Source of the DNA: Gammaproteobacteria bacterium
GTDB taxonomy: Bacteria; Pseudomonadota; Gammaproteobacteria; Pseudomonadales; Pseudohongiellaceae
Assembly: GCA_002731775.1 (NCBI GenBank)
Contig: PCCP01000121.1
Coordinates: 48,848 to 112,847 of the forward strand
Direction of reading: 5' to 3'
Length of the DNA: 64,000 nucleotides
In this document: piece after piece, positions 24,212 through 33,299 of the stretch
Numbering within the stretch: position 1 is the first letter of the stretch
Layout of the letters: each line of letters starts with the position of its first letter
Position numbers and translations under genes: made by a program
The notes under the pieces: model-generated
What the model was told of the DNA's origin: nothing
The model's database searches: none
Seen by the model: the letters and a program-made list of their open reading frames with translations, nothing else

Positions 24212-26371
24212 CTATTTAAACGGCAACTCGTCTACCTGGTGGCAGACTCCGCAGGAGTTGGTGTAGGGGATGGGCATGGCCTGCCCCGGCTCCACGCCTC
24301 TGACCATGACATTTGTCTTCAATGGCACATCGAACACGTGGGAACGCATGGGACCCTCCCAGTAAGCATTTTTTTGCTCTTCGGCGGCATCGGCATAGGG
24401 CGGTGTCTGGATCAGCCTGCCGTAGGCGCCGGCGATGCCGCCGGTATTTGCCGTGGGCGCCATGTGGCAGTCGATACAACGGGTGAGATGCCCCTTCATG
24501 GTCGCTCCCACCTTGGTTTGCATGTGCGCATTGATATCTACTTGGTGACAACCCTGGCACAGGGGAGAATTGGGGTCATTCTGGTCATGCCGGAGCCAGC
24601 GGAAATTCGGCGTATCACCATGCATGTCATGGCAGTCCGAGCAGGTGACGAGCAGACGATCATTCCTGTACATCTTCGACTTGATGAAATCCGAATACTG
24701 CTGGTGGGGTTTGCTCGAATGGGTATCGTCAGGCCAAATGTTGTATTCCGTATCTGGCCCCCGCATGGTGGGCCCCTTTTTTATTGGGTCGGTGAACTTG
24801 GTTATCAGCTCGTGACGACTGATGCCGGGCCGCGCCAGTTCTCCTTCTCTGCTCAGCGCCTGGGTATAGCCGATGATCTCGCCACCATACCCTTGCCGGC
24901 GGTCGTGACACCGGCCGCAGACCGCACTGGAACGCTCAGCCGAAAGCAGTTTCGGGTTGACGATAAATCGGCTCTGACCGGCGTTGGCAACGTGCTCCGA
25001 GCCGGGTCCGTGGCAATTCTCGCAGCCGATATTGATCTCGTCCATCTCCGGATCGTCGTCGATATTGATGGCGCCATTGACGTCGTTAACGGCCCGGGCT
25101 AGCAGCTGGCCGGTAGCCTCATCCTGGTACCGTTCCCAGCCGGTAAAATGACAACTGGCGCACATGGTCTGGATGGTATTCTGGTTGACCGGGGGCGCCT
25201 TGACTACATCATCGCTGGTACCGTAGCTGCCATCTTCCCCTGCACTCCACCACAGGTAGAACTTGTAGTCGTGCCAAACCCGGCGCTGCCGGTTTAGTCT
25301 GCTGTCACTACCGCTGAGGTTATAGCGCAGCAGAGTATACCAACCCGGCCGCTCGCCGAGACTCGCCGGTGCGGAAACGATATATCTCTGGTCATGAACC
25401 GCACCACCGTATAGCAGTTTGATTTCCAGGTGGGCAGGGCTATTGGAATCCTCCGGGTTGAGACGGTTGTCCATGGTGATGTAGTACTTGCCGTCGGCAT
25501 ACTCGGTTTTTTCTCGCCACAGGTATACATCAACATAGACGGTCTCGATCGGCAACCGGGAGTCGCCAGCGAGCCTGAGTTTGAACTTGTCATTACCTCT
25601 GCCGCTATCGTAGTCACCCAGTTCCAGCCGGGTGCCGTTGCGATAGTCATCCACTTCGAGGTATGACTCCAGGGCATTGAAGAAGTCTGGAAACCTCGAG
25701 AAGTCCTGCATGGGCCCAGGTGCGCCGGGGGCCGTCCAGGCTATCTTGTGGCCAGTCTGCTGCCAGTGGCTCTTGTCGTCGTGACAGCCGAGGCAGGTGG
25801 TGCTGCCGACGGCATGGGCGGTGCTCGAAGGACTGCTGGAGACCTCGATGTTCATTGCTTCACTGGACAGTTGCTGCGCCGAATAAGCGTTGCGGCTGTG
25901 GTCTCCACCGGGCAAGTGCTCCATGTCATCTGCTGCCGGTGTGACATGCACGAAAAAGTTGCCATCCGCCACTGCCTCGATGTGGAAATTACCCTCCGCA
26001 TCTGTCATAGCCTGTGGAAATTCGCGGCCCTTGAGTCGAATCGCATCCTCCAGTGGCTCGTCGTAGGCCTCCGCCGGATAAGGCGCCGCATAAATGGCGC
26101 TGGCGGTCATCTTTGTACTGAGGTCCATGGCCATGCTGGGAACCAGGAAAACGGTGGCACCGACGACAGGGTGGCCGGGATTAGAGGCATCGCCGCCAAC
26201 AACCACGGCCCCAGCTGCACTCAATACCTTGCCAGAGAATGAGAAGGGCTGGCTCGCTTGCTCCCCCCGATCACTGCCGCTGGGTTCGTTATCCGCGTCT
26301 ACAAGGAGAAAAACCAGCACGCCGAGGCCCAGTATCATGCCCGTCGCTACGCCAAGCAGCAGTTTATTCAT
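24212..26371 (-). CDS. Membrane-anchored octaheme c-type cytochrome with carboxypeptidase-regulatory-like domain
   Basis: 719 residues. A single N-terminal helix (LLLGVATGMILGLGVLVFLL) without a clear cleavage site anchors the protein. Residues about 45-170 resemble a carboxypeptidase-regulatory-like Ig fold (GATVFLVP...TDAEGNFHIEAV). Eight CxxCH haem motifs follow at about residues 191, 404, 449, 484, 576, 604, 631 and 706 (CLGCH, CASCH, CENCH, CGRCH, CSDCH, CQGCH, CIDCH, CGVCH); the 210-residue gap between haems 1 and 2 holds another domain. Extra His residues (GSEH, DMHGD) can be distal ligands. It resembles cytochrome c554/multihaem oxidoreductase carriers rather than a known octahaem nitrite or tetrathionate reductase. 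Confidence 0.88.
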   Translation of the reverse strand: MNKLLLGVATGMILGLGVLVFLLVDADNEPSGSDRGEQASQPFSFSGKVLSAAGAVVVGGDASNPGHPVVGATVFLVPSMAMDLSTKMTASAIYAAPYPAEAYDEPLEDAIRLKGREFPQAMTDAEGNFHIEAVADGNFFVHVTPAADDMEHLPGGDHSRNAYSAQQLSSEAMNIEVSSSPSSTAHAVGSTTCLGCHDDKSHWQQTGHKIAWTAPGAPGPMQDFSRFPDFFNALESYLEVDDYRNGTRLELGDYDSGRGNDKFKLRLAGDSRLPIETVYVDVYLWREKTEYADGKYYITMDNRLNPEDSNSPAHLEIKLLYGGAVHDQRYIVSAPASLGERPGWYTLLRYNLSGSDSRLNRQRRVWHDYKFYLWWSAGEDGSYGTSDDVVKAPPVNQNTIQTMCASCHFTGWERYQDEATGQLLARAVNDVNGAINIDDDPEMDEINIGCENCHGPGSEHVANAGQSRFIVNPKLLSAERSSAVCGRCHDRRQGYGGEIIGYTQALSREGELARPGISRHELITKFTDPIKKGPTMRGPDTEYNIWPDDTHSSKPHQQYSDFIKSKMYRNDRLLVTCSDCHDMHGDTPNFRWLRHDQNDPNSPLCQGCHQVDINAHMQTKVGATMKGHLTRCIDCHMAPTANTGGIAGAYGRLIQTPPYADAAEEQKNAYWEGPMRSHVFDVPLKTNVMVRGVEPGQAMPIPYTNSCGVCHQVDELPFK

Positions 26372-26439
26372 GTGCCTCCTCCAATGAGCCCCCTGACCGT
26401 ACGCTGACCTGCGTACTGTACCTTACTACCCGCACAGTA

Positions 26440-26682
26440 CTACCTGATCCTGGCTTGCAGTATATTGACTAATGCTTCCGCATGCTCGGCGGCTTCGATA
26501 CCGAGCGGAGTCAAATATCCCCCATCGGCGAGTGTAATTAATTGCTTTTCAAACAATCGCTTTGCCGCGGCTATCCTGGCCGGGGCGGCTTGATGATGAA
26601 TCTTTATCCCACCAAGCGAACTATCCAGATCGAACAGGTTTAATAACTCCATCTCTTCCAAAAAATCAGTACTCAAGTGCAT
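26440..26682 (-). CDS. TIGR02647-family small protein
   Basis: 80 residues from the ATG at 26680-26682, supported by AGGTGAGG at a good distance; a GTG four codons upstream is possible. The sequence has the pattern of the TIGR02647 family, found in Gammaproteobacteria such as Pseudomonas: DFLEEMELLNLFDLDSSLGG, IKIHHQA, ARIAAAKRLFEKQLIT, DGGYLTPLGIEAAEHAE. It looks like a small winged-helix protein, and DNA binding is suspected for the family but not shown. It lies 68 bases upstream of the octaheme cytochrome in the same direction; a functional link is not evident. Confidence 0.85.
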   Translation of the reverse strand: MHLSTDFLEEMELLNLFDLDSSLGGIKIHHQAAPARIAAAKRLFEKQLITLADGGYLTPLGIEAAEHAEALVNILQARIR

Positions 26683-26959
26683 GCGCGACCTCACCTAAGG
26701 GGAATCTTGCGAGCAGACCGCCATTGTCTCCCACTTACCGGGTAGCATTCAATTTTTCCGCACCCCGGGTTCACACCCTCTGAGGTGTTATCACAATAAT
26801 GGGAACTCCGCCATTTAGCCCACCGCTCTAAATCTCACATGGTTGGTGACCTTGGCGCAGATCGCGCTGCTTGCGTAGGGGCACAGAATTGCAAATTGGC
26901 GGATATCGCCCTAAAGTGGAAGCAGGCTACAGCCATGATTCCAATATCCGGGGGACGAC

Positions 26960-28003
26960 ATGAGAGCGAGCACCTATTTTTTGGTCTTATCCCTACTTCT
27001 GGGATTCAGCCTCCCAAGCTTTGCGCAGTCCGCGGTGGCCGTCGCCCATGGCGTACGCAATGACTTGCCCCAGCCCTACGAGACCCAGCGGGACTGGGGT
27101 GAATTGCCCCGGGGTACCAACTGGGCTGCGGTTACCGCCGTAGAACCCTCTCCCGATGGCCGCTTCATCTATGTGATTCACCGCTGCGTAGATAATTCCT
27201 GCGAAGGCAGAAATGAGCCGCCGATTCTGAAATACGATTATGACGGCAAGTTGCTGGACTCGTTTGGCGAGGGTTTGTTCATTTTTCCTCATGGAGCCAC
27301 GGTCGATTCCCAGGGAAATCTCTGGGTGGCCGATGCCAGGAGCAACGGTGTAATAGGACATCAGGTGTTCAAGTTCAGCCCCGATGGCGAAATACTCATG
27401 ACCCTGGGAGAAAAAGGCGTTGGGGGCTCGGGACCGAATCTGCTTTTCAACCCCAACGATGTCGTCATCGATCCCAGTGATGGCGATATTTTTGTCAGCG
27501 AGAGTCATCGTGGTGGCATGAACAATCGCATCATCCACTTCTCCGCTGACGGCACATTTATCGATGCCTGGGGTGCTAAAGGCTCTGGTCCCGGAGAACT
27601 GAGTGAGCCACATACTATTGCTATGGATTCCCAGGGACGATTATTCGTAGGCGACAGGGAAAATAACCGTATTCAGATTTTTAGTCAGAGCGGCGAATTC
27701 ATTGATGAGTGGCGGCAATTTGGTCGACCCAGTGGCATTTATATTACCGTGGACGACACCATCTATGTTGCCGATTCCGAATCGGGTCCGGACACCGGCG
27801 CCGGTGAGTTAATGGATATCTTGAAAGGTATTCGAATCGGCTCTGCCGTCGATGGTACGGTTGCGGCTTTTATTGAAGATATGGAACCCCTAAGAGATGA
27901 CCATTCTGGTGCCGAGGGTGTGGGTGTCGATTCACAGGGCAATGTCTATGGCGCAGTGGTGAGACGGCAAATGCTGGAACGTCATGTGCTGAAGGAAATT
28001 TAG
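26960..28003 (+). CDS. Secreted NHL-repeat beta-propeller protein
   Basis: 347 residues; GGGGGA precedes the ATG and a signal peptide ends at LPSFAQS. Six NHL repeats are evident (FPHGATVDSQGNLWVADARS, FNPNDVVIDPSDGDIFVSES, EPHTIAMDSQGRLFVGDREN, RPSGIYITVDDTIYVADSES, GAEGVGVDSQGNVYGAVV). The arrangement resembles peptidylglycine alpha-hydroxyglycine lyase-like secreted propellers, but the lyase metal residues cannot be confirmed by eye. C33-type cysteines (RCVDNSCEGR) may form a disulfide. It converges with the CoxL-like gene; no partner gene adjoins it on its own strand, so its role stays open. Confidence 0.82.
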   Translation: MRASTYFLVLSLLLGFSLPSFAQSAVAVAHGVRNDLPQPYETQRDWGELPRGTNWAAVTAVEPSPDGRFIYVIHRCVDNSCEGRNEPPILKYDYDGKLLDSFGEGLFIFPHGATVDSQGNLWVADARSNGVIGHQVFKFSPDGEILMTLGEKGVGGSGPNLLFNPNDVVIDPSDGDIFVSESHRGGMNNRIIHFSADGTFIDAWGAKGSGPGELSEPHTIAMDSQGRLFVGDRENNRIQIFSQSGEFIDEWRQFGRPSGIYITVDDTIYVADSESGPDTGAGELMDILKGIRIGSAVDGTVAAFIEDMEPLRDDHSGAEGVGVDSQGNVYGAVVRRQMLERHVLKEI

Positions 28004-28112
28004 AAACCGCTTAGCATAAGTGTTTTATTCATTCATCTGACGCTTTTATGAGCTGAGCTATTACATCAGGATTCGTGGCCTTCTTGTTCGCTGGCTTTTC
28101 CCTGGCCAGGAA

Positions 28113-30521
28113 TCAGACGGTATTCGTCTGCAATGGCTTATGAGATTGGGGCCGGCCACTGGCAGCATTAATGATCATGTCTGCGGTCACCGGCACGCGA
28201 TTGAAATAATGCCCTCCCAATGCATCGGAGATTGCACATAACAGCGCGGCGGCGGCGCAACCCTGGATAGGTTCGCCGATGCCCTTGGCGCCGATGGGAT
28301 TTTGTGGGTCCGGTAGATCTATGGCAGCCCAGTCCATCGCCGACGCAACATCGAGGTAAGTGGGGATTTTGGCCTGTTGCAGGCTGACGTTATTTGGTAA
28401 CCCATTCTGTGGATCATAGCCATGGCGTTCAAAACCGGCCATGCCAAAACCCATGTTGGCACCGCCCTTGATCTGCACTTCCAGGCCCTGGGGATGAATG
28501 ACCGTGCCGCAATCTGCCACCCCCAGGTAGTCGAGGATTTCATATTTCCCGGTTTCAAGATCCAACTCGATCTCGATAAATCCCACGGCCAGGGCCGGCA
28601 CCGTACCGTCTTTTCCCAGATTATCTTTTGCCACTCCAATCAGGCCAGTACCCGCCAATGCAGCAACAGAGTTGGCGGTCATGGAGTTGATGTCTTCCGG
28701 CGCGATCTGACCGCTATACTTGCCGCCCAATTCGATGGCGACAGTGGCAGCAGTGCCGTAGCTGATGAATTGAGAGGGATCGGATTTCAGATATACTCGC
28801 TCATCCCCGATATCGTAGTCTTCCGGCGAACCCCCTAATTCGATAGCGGCAATCTCCAGCAGCTTTTCCAGGGCATCTATGGCTGCCACATAGTTGGTCC
28901 GGGTCATGGTGAACGAGGTATTGCTGCCAAACTGACCGAGGTTCCAGGGCAGGTGGCGACGGCTGTCGCCCCGCTCCACCACGCAGTTATCCCAATCGCA
29001 TTTCAGCACTTCCGCCGCCACCCTCGAGGTGCCGGTGTGAGAGTAGGTACCGAGATTGCCGACACCGGTATGGATATGTAATTTGCCTTCTGGAGAAATC
29101 CGCACCAAACCGTCGAAGCCATTGCTGCCAGCGGAATGATATGCCTGACCCACGCCCACTCCGATTACCTTGCTGCCGCTACGCCGCCCGCTGCTCGCCC
29201 GTTTTTCTGCCCAGCCAAACCGCGCGGCTCCCTGTGCCAGCGCTTCAGGCATGTAGGAACTGGTAATTGCGCCCTGTCCTGAGCCATATTTAGCCTGGTG
29301 ACCGGGTGCATTGATGCGCCGAATCTCCAGGGGATCCAGCCCCAGTTCTCTGGCAGCCTTATCCAGCAAAGGTTCGATCGCGGCCGCTAGCTGATTCTGG
29401 CCCGGGCCTCTCTGCGGTCCCTTAATGGGGGTATTGGTGAAAACCGGAATACCCCGATAGCGCACCGCCAGCGGGGTGTAGACCAGGGTTAAGGCATCAC
29501 CCGCGGAAAGCCAATCGGAAAAGCCGGCGTTAGCGCCATTATCCTGCACGATATAGAGGTCGGCCGCGGTGATGCGGCCATCGGCCCGAAATCCCAGTTT
29601 TACCCGGCCCTGAAACCCGTGCCTGGCAGAGCCGATAGCATATTCTTCCTCGCGACTGATCCGCAACATTACTGGCCGTCCGGTCAGGCGCGACAGATGG
29701 GCGGGAATCGACATGCTGGGGTAACCGGCCCCTTTCGAGCCGAAGCCGCCACCACAGTACTCGGCTATGAAGACGAGGTCTTCCGGGGCGATGCCAATAT
29801 AGTTAGCCAGTGCTGGAATAGGAAAACTCTGACTCTGGCTGGAGCCGTAAACGAAGCACTTGCCGTTCTCCCAGTAGGACATGACCGATCGCGGTTCCAT
29901 CGAATGGTGTGAGTGGCTGGCGGTAACAAAGCTCTCATCGAGGGTGAGCGCCGCCGCGTTAAAGCCGGCTTCCAAATCACCAGTGCTCCACTCGACAGCG
30001 GCCTCAGCTTCCGGCAACACACCCTGCTCTGCTGCTGAAAATTCGGCGGCTGACCAGTGAATGGATCTAATTTCCTCCCGCAGGCTGGAGTTGCCCACGT
30101 TACCCTGGGTGCGGGCATGGTCGCCACCGGGTCTGAGACTGGCGATTGGATCCGTGGTGAAAGGCAGCCGTTCGAAATCAAAATTGATGGCCTGAATCGC
30201 ATCTTCAGCCGTTTGTTCGTCGATGGCGGCGACCGCTAGTATAGGGTCTCCGACATAGGCTGGCTCGTTGCTAAGGATAGGGTTCTGCACTCCCGGCATA
30301 GCCGGCACGTCATCGGCGGTTAACACCGCGACCACACCTTCGATGGCTAGCGCTGCCGAAACATCCAGAGCGGTTACCCGTGCATGGGGAATGGGGCTGG
30401 TAAGCAGTCGCGCATAGAGCATGCCTTCGGCACGAAAGTCCTCGGCATATTTTGCTTTACCGGTAACCTTGCCATGAATATCTGGAGGTGTGAAATTCTT
30501 GCCGATCAGAGTGTAGGCCAT
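28113..30521 (-). CDS. Xanthine dehydrogenase/CoxL-family molybdopterin-binding subunit (orphan)
   Basis: 802 residues and no signal peptide. The N-terminal Ald_Xan_dh_C domain (GKAKYAEDF, PHARVTALDVSAAL, VLTADDVP, YVGDPILAVAA) is followed by the molybdopterin domain: CGGGFGSKGAG near 250, GPQRGPGQNQ near 365 in place of the form-I CO dehydrogenase loop, and the C-terminal GAKGIGEPIQG with the catalytic Glu near 743. The active-site loop is not AYRCSFR, so it is not an aerobic CO dehydrogenase of form I. The usual [2Fe-2S] and FAD subunit genes are not adjacent. It could be a stand-alone subunit whose partners lie elsewhere, or a selenium-free hydroxylase of unknown substrate. Confidence 0.9.
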   Translation of the reverse strand: MAYTLIGKNFTPPDIHGKVTGKAKYAEDFRAEGMLYARLLTSPIPHARVTALDVSAALAIEGVVAVLTADDVPAMPGVQNPILSNEPAYVGDPILAVAAIDEQTAEDAIQAINFDFERLPFTTDPIASLRPGGDHARTQGNVGNSSLREEIRSIHWSAAEFSAAEQGVLPEAEAAVEWSTGDLEAGFNAAALTLDESFVTASHSHHSMEPRSVMSYWENGKCFVYGSSQSQSFPIPALANYIGIAPEDLVFIAEYCGGGFGSKGAGYPSMSIPAHLSRLTGRPVMLRISREEEYAIGSARHGFQGRVKLGFRADGRITAADLYIVQDNGANAGFSDWLSAGDALTLVYTPLAVRYRGIPVFTNTPIKGPQRGPGQNQLAAAIEPLLDKAARELGLDPLEIRRINAPGHQAKYGSGQGAITSSYMPEALAQGAARFGWAEKRASSGRRSGSKVIGVGVGQAYHSAGSNGFDGLVRISPEGKLHIHTGVGNLGTYSHTGTSRVAAEVLKCDWDNCVVERGDSRRHLPWNLGQFGSNTSFTMTRTNYVAAIDALEKLLEIAAIELGGSPEDYDIGDERVYLKSDPSQFISYGTAATVAIELGGKYSGQIAPEDINSMTANSVAALAGTGLIGVAKDNLGKDGTVPALAVGFIEIELDLETGKYEILDYLGVADCGTVIHPQGLEVQIKGGANMGFGMAGFERHGYDPQNGLPNNVSLQQAKIPTYLDVASAMDWAAIDLPDPQNPIGAKGIGEPIQGCAAAALLCAISDALGGHYFNRVPVTADMIINAASGRPQSHKPLQTNTV

Positions 30522-31005
30522 GCTTATTCCCCCGGGTTGGAGTTAAAGATACGCTATTTGTGGAGACGGGAACACACCGAGTTTTACTGCACCAGCGTGG
30601 GTTCAGGATTATTCTTACTGAGCTGACGCAGATTTCGCGATATGCGTAAAAATCAGGTTGGGAATGTGAAATATTGATATCACCATCGGCACGAGTAACG
30701 AGGCTGGTGGCAGCGGACTGATCACAGCGCAGAGACTCAATACCGCGAGGCTGTAGAGATACAAAAAGCCCGGTATGATGGCCGCAGTCTGGATTTATCT
30801 CGCGGTCTTGATCAACTCGGTATGACTATTTCCAGTCTCGGCCTGCCCAGGACCTCATCCAGATTCGCTGTGCTCAGCCACCCGCCCAATTTGGCGGCAT
30901 AGCTGGCAGACCAGCTTCGTTGTCCAAAAGTTAATGCCTGCAGCGCTCTAAAGCAGGTCGAATCGGTGTTACTCTTGTTTAATATCAACGCCAGGGAGTC
31001 AGCCT
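30522..31005. other. Intergenic region with a possible membrane-protein remnant
   Basis: No complete gene is seen in 484 bases. On the minus strand 30615-30794 keeps an open frame of 59 codons, strongly hydrophobic (LYLYSLAVLSLCAVIS and LLVPMVISIFHIPNLIF) with no start codon, ending in TAA; it looks like the end of a lost membrane protein. The rest should contain the divergent promoters of the CoxL-like gene and the M28 peptidase. Confidence 0.35.
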
Positions 31006-33219
31006 ATGCGCCTATTACTTTACTTATTTCTCCTTATTGGAACGGCAGCCCTCGCCGAGGATGCCATTCTTGGTTTCGACCCGGATGGCAGCCAGGCACA
31101 ACAGGCCCTGGAAGCGGAATTCGATAGCCATCTGAATGCGGATGATATGGATGCCTGGCTAAGAGAAATGTCATCGGCGCCTCATCATGTCGGTTCACCT
31201 AGGGGACGCGAAGTCGTGGAGTTTGTGGCGACCAGGTTTCGTTCCTGGGGCTACGACACGGAAATTGCCGAATACGAAGTGCTGTTTCCCAGTCCCAGGA
31301 TTCGCGAACTTGAACTTGTCTACCCGAGCCGTTTTAGCGCCAGCCTGACAGAAGACTCCTTGGCTGAAGATCCGAGCACTTCAAATGTTGACGACCTGCT
31401 GCCTCCCTACAATGCATTTTCTAGCGATGGCGATGTCGAGGGCGAACTGGTATTCGTCAACTATGGCACCCCCGACGATTATGAAATTCTCGACCGCTAC
31501 GGTATCAGCGTCGAAGGCAAAATTGTGATCGCACGTTACGGGGGTTCCTGGCGCGGCATTAAGCCGAAGTTGGCAGGCGAGAAAGGTGCTATCGGCACCA
31601 TCATCTATTCCGATCCGGAGGACGATGGCTATGGTGCCGGCGATACCTACCCGCGAGGACCCTTCAAGCATGAAAGCGCGGTGCAGCGTGGCTCGGTCAT
31701 GGACATGCCCAGTTACCCCGGTGATGTGCTCACTCCCTTCGTTGGTGCCACCGCCGATGCCGAGCGCCTCGCGATCGCAGATGCCGCAACCATCACCAGA
31801 ATCCCCGTGCTACCGATTTCCTATCGTGATGCCCTGCCACTGTTAGAAGCGATGGGGGGAGAAGTGGTGCCGGAGCAGTGGCGTGGAGGCTTGCCTATCA
31901 CTTATCACCTGGGGCCGGGGCCTGCCCGGGTGCGAATGAAACTGGAGTTCAACTGGGACATGGTCACAGCCTATAACGTGATTGCCACCATGGCGGGATC
32001 GGAGTATCCGGATGAGTGGGTGATTCGTGGCAATCATCACGATGGCTGGAACCATGGCGCCGCCGATCCCATCTCTGGCCTGGTCGCACTGATGTCGGAA
32101 GCGAGAGCGCTGGGTGCGCTGGCGGCGGCTGGCAAAGCACCGAAACGCACGGTGATATACGCCGCCTGGGACGCAGAGGAACAGGGCCTGATCGGCTCCA
32201 CCGAATGGGTTGAACACCACGCGGCGGAGCTCGACGAACACGCCGTTGCCTATATCAATACCGACGGGAATAGCCGCGGATTCGTCAACATCGGCGGTAG
32301 TCACGTGCTGGAGAAGATGGCTAACGAAGTCATGGGTGCCGTGGTCGATCCCCAAACCGGTGTCTCCGTGGCAGCAAGAAGACGCGCCAGGCTAGAGGTG
32401 AACGGCGACCAGGAAGTGCGCACTGAGCTCAGGAATCGCAGCGACATGCGCATCAGCCCGCTGGGCTCAGGCTCGGACTACACACCCTTCCTGCAACACC
32501 TGGGAATCGCATCCCTCAATATTGGCTTCGGTGGTGAAGGAGCGGGCGGCAGTTACCACACGCTCTACGATACCTATGAGCATTATTCAAAATTCCGGGA
32601 CCCGGGCATGCGCTATGGCCTCGCCCTCGCCAAGGTCGCCGGCCGCGTCACCATGCGTCTGGCTTATGCGCCAAGGCTGCCGTTTGAATTCAATGCGCTT
32701 GCCGACAACATCAATCTGTACGTAGATCAGATAGAAGAACTTGCAGACAACATGCGTGGGGAAACTCTCGAAACCAATGCCAGAATCGAGGCCGGCGTTT
32801 TCAACCTTGCCCTCGACCCCACCCGGACCCTGGGCCCGCCAAAGCGCAAGCCGGAAGTCCCCTACTTTAATTTCGCTCCCTTGAAAAACGCCCTGACCGA
32901 GTTGAAGGTCGCAGCCAGCGGTTATGCGTCACGGGTACAAGGTGGAGCCTCCGCAACGGCGCAGGAGAATAATTTACTGTATACCAGCGAACGTGAACTG
33001 ACCCGGGATGATGGCCTGCCTGGACGCCCGTGGTTTACCCATCATATTTATGCGCCGGGGTTTTATACCGGCTATGGCGTAAAAACCATCCCGGGGGTTC
33101 GCGAAGCTATCGAGCAACGCCAGTATGAACTGGTGGCTGCAGAGATCGAAGTAGCGGCAGAGGTGATTCGCGCCATGGCAGTGCGGGTTCGACAACTGGT
33201 TGCTGAGAGCAAGCAGTGA
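31006..33219 (+). CDS. Secreted M28 peptidase, glutamate carboxypeptidase II/transferrin-receptor-like
   Basis: 737 residues. A signal peptide (1-17, TAALAED) leads to three domains: a PA domain inserted at about 130-280 (GKIVIARYGGSWRGIKPKLA), the M28 zinc peptidase core at about 320-570, and a C-terminal dimerisation domain. Zinc and catalytic residues are visible in order: GNHHDGWNHGAADP (His and Asp near 344-354), WDAEEQGLIGSTEW (Glu-Glu near 390), AYINTDGNS (Asp), and the last ligand His518 in YHTLYDTYEHY. All match the two-zinc GCPII arrangement. It should remove C-terminal Glu or other residues from peptides in the periplasm. The class V aminotransferase follows 80 bases later. Confidence 0.92.
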   Translation: MRLLLYLFLLIGTAALAEDAILGFDPDGSQAQQALEAEFDSHLNADDMDAWLREMSSAPHHVGSPRGREVVEFVATRFRSWGYDTEIAEYEVLFPSPRIRELELVYPSRFSASLTEDSLAEDPSTSNVDDLLPPYNAFSSDGDVEGELVFVNYGTPDDYEILDRYGISVEGKIVIARYGGSWRGIKPKLAGEKGAIGTIIYSDPEDDGYGAGDTYPRGPFKHESAVQRGSVMDMPSYPGDVLTPFVGATADAERLAIADAATITRIPVLPISYRDALPLLEAMGGEVVPEQWRGGLPITYHLGPGPARVRMKLEFNWDMVTAYNVIATMAGSEYPDEWVIRGNHHDGWNHGAADPISGLVALMSEARALGALAAAGKAPKRTVIYAAWDAEEQGLIGSTEWVEHHAAELDEHAVAYINTDGNSRGFVNIGGSHVLEKMANEVMGAVVDPQTGVSVAARRRARLEVNGDQEVRTELRNRSDMRISPLGSGSDYTPFLQHLGIASLNIGFGGEGAGGSYHTLYDTYEHYSKFRDPGMRYGLALAKVAGRVTMRLAYAPRLPFEFNALADNINLYVDQIEELADNMRGETLETNARIEAGVFNLALDPTRTLGPPKRKPEVPYFNFAPLKNALTELKVAASGYASRVQGGASATAQENNLLYTSERELTRDDGLPGRPWFTHHIYAPGFYTGYGVKTIPGVREAIEQRQYELVAAEIEVAAEVIRAMAVRVRQLVAESKQ

Positions 33220-33299
33220 ATTGAGAAGTGGATTTTAGCAAACACCTTGGTTAACCTAATCAGCCTGCCAGACTTACCAACACCGTAGCGAGTCATATT

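Noticed and set aside
24206..25102. 298-codon plus-strand frame
   Set aside because: Antisense to the octaheme cytochrome, whose CxxCH motifs and signal anchor are unambiguous.
28113..30521. Aerobic CO dehydrogenase (form I) assignment
   Set aside because: The active-site loop is not the AYRCSFR type and partner subunits are absent.
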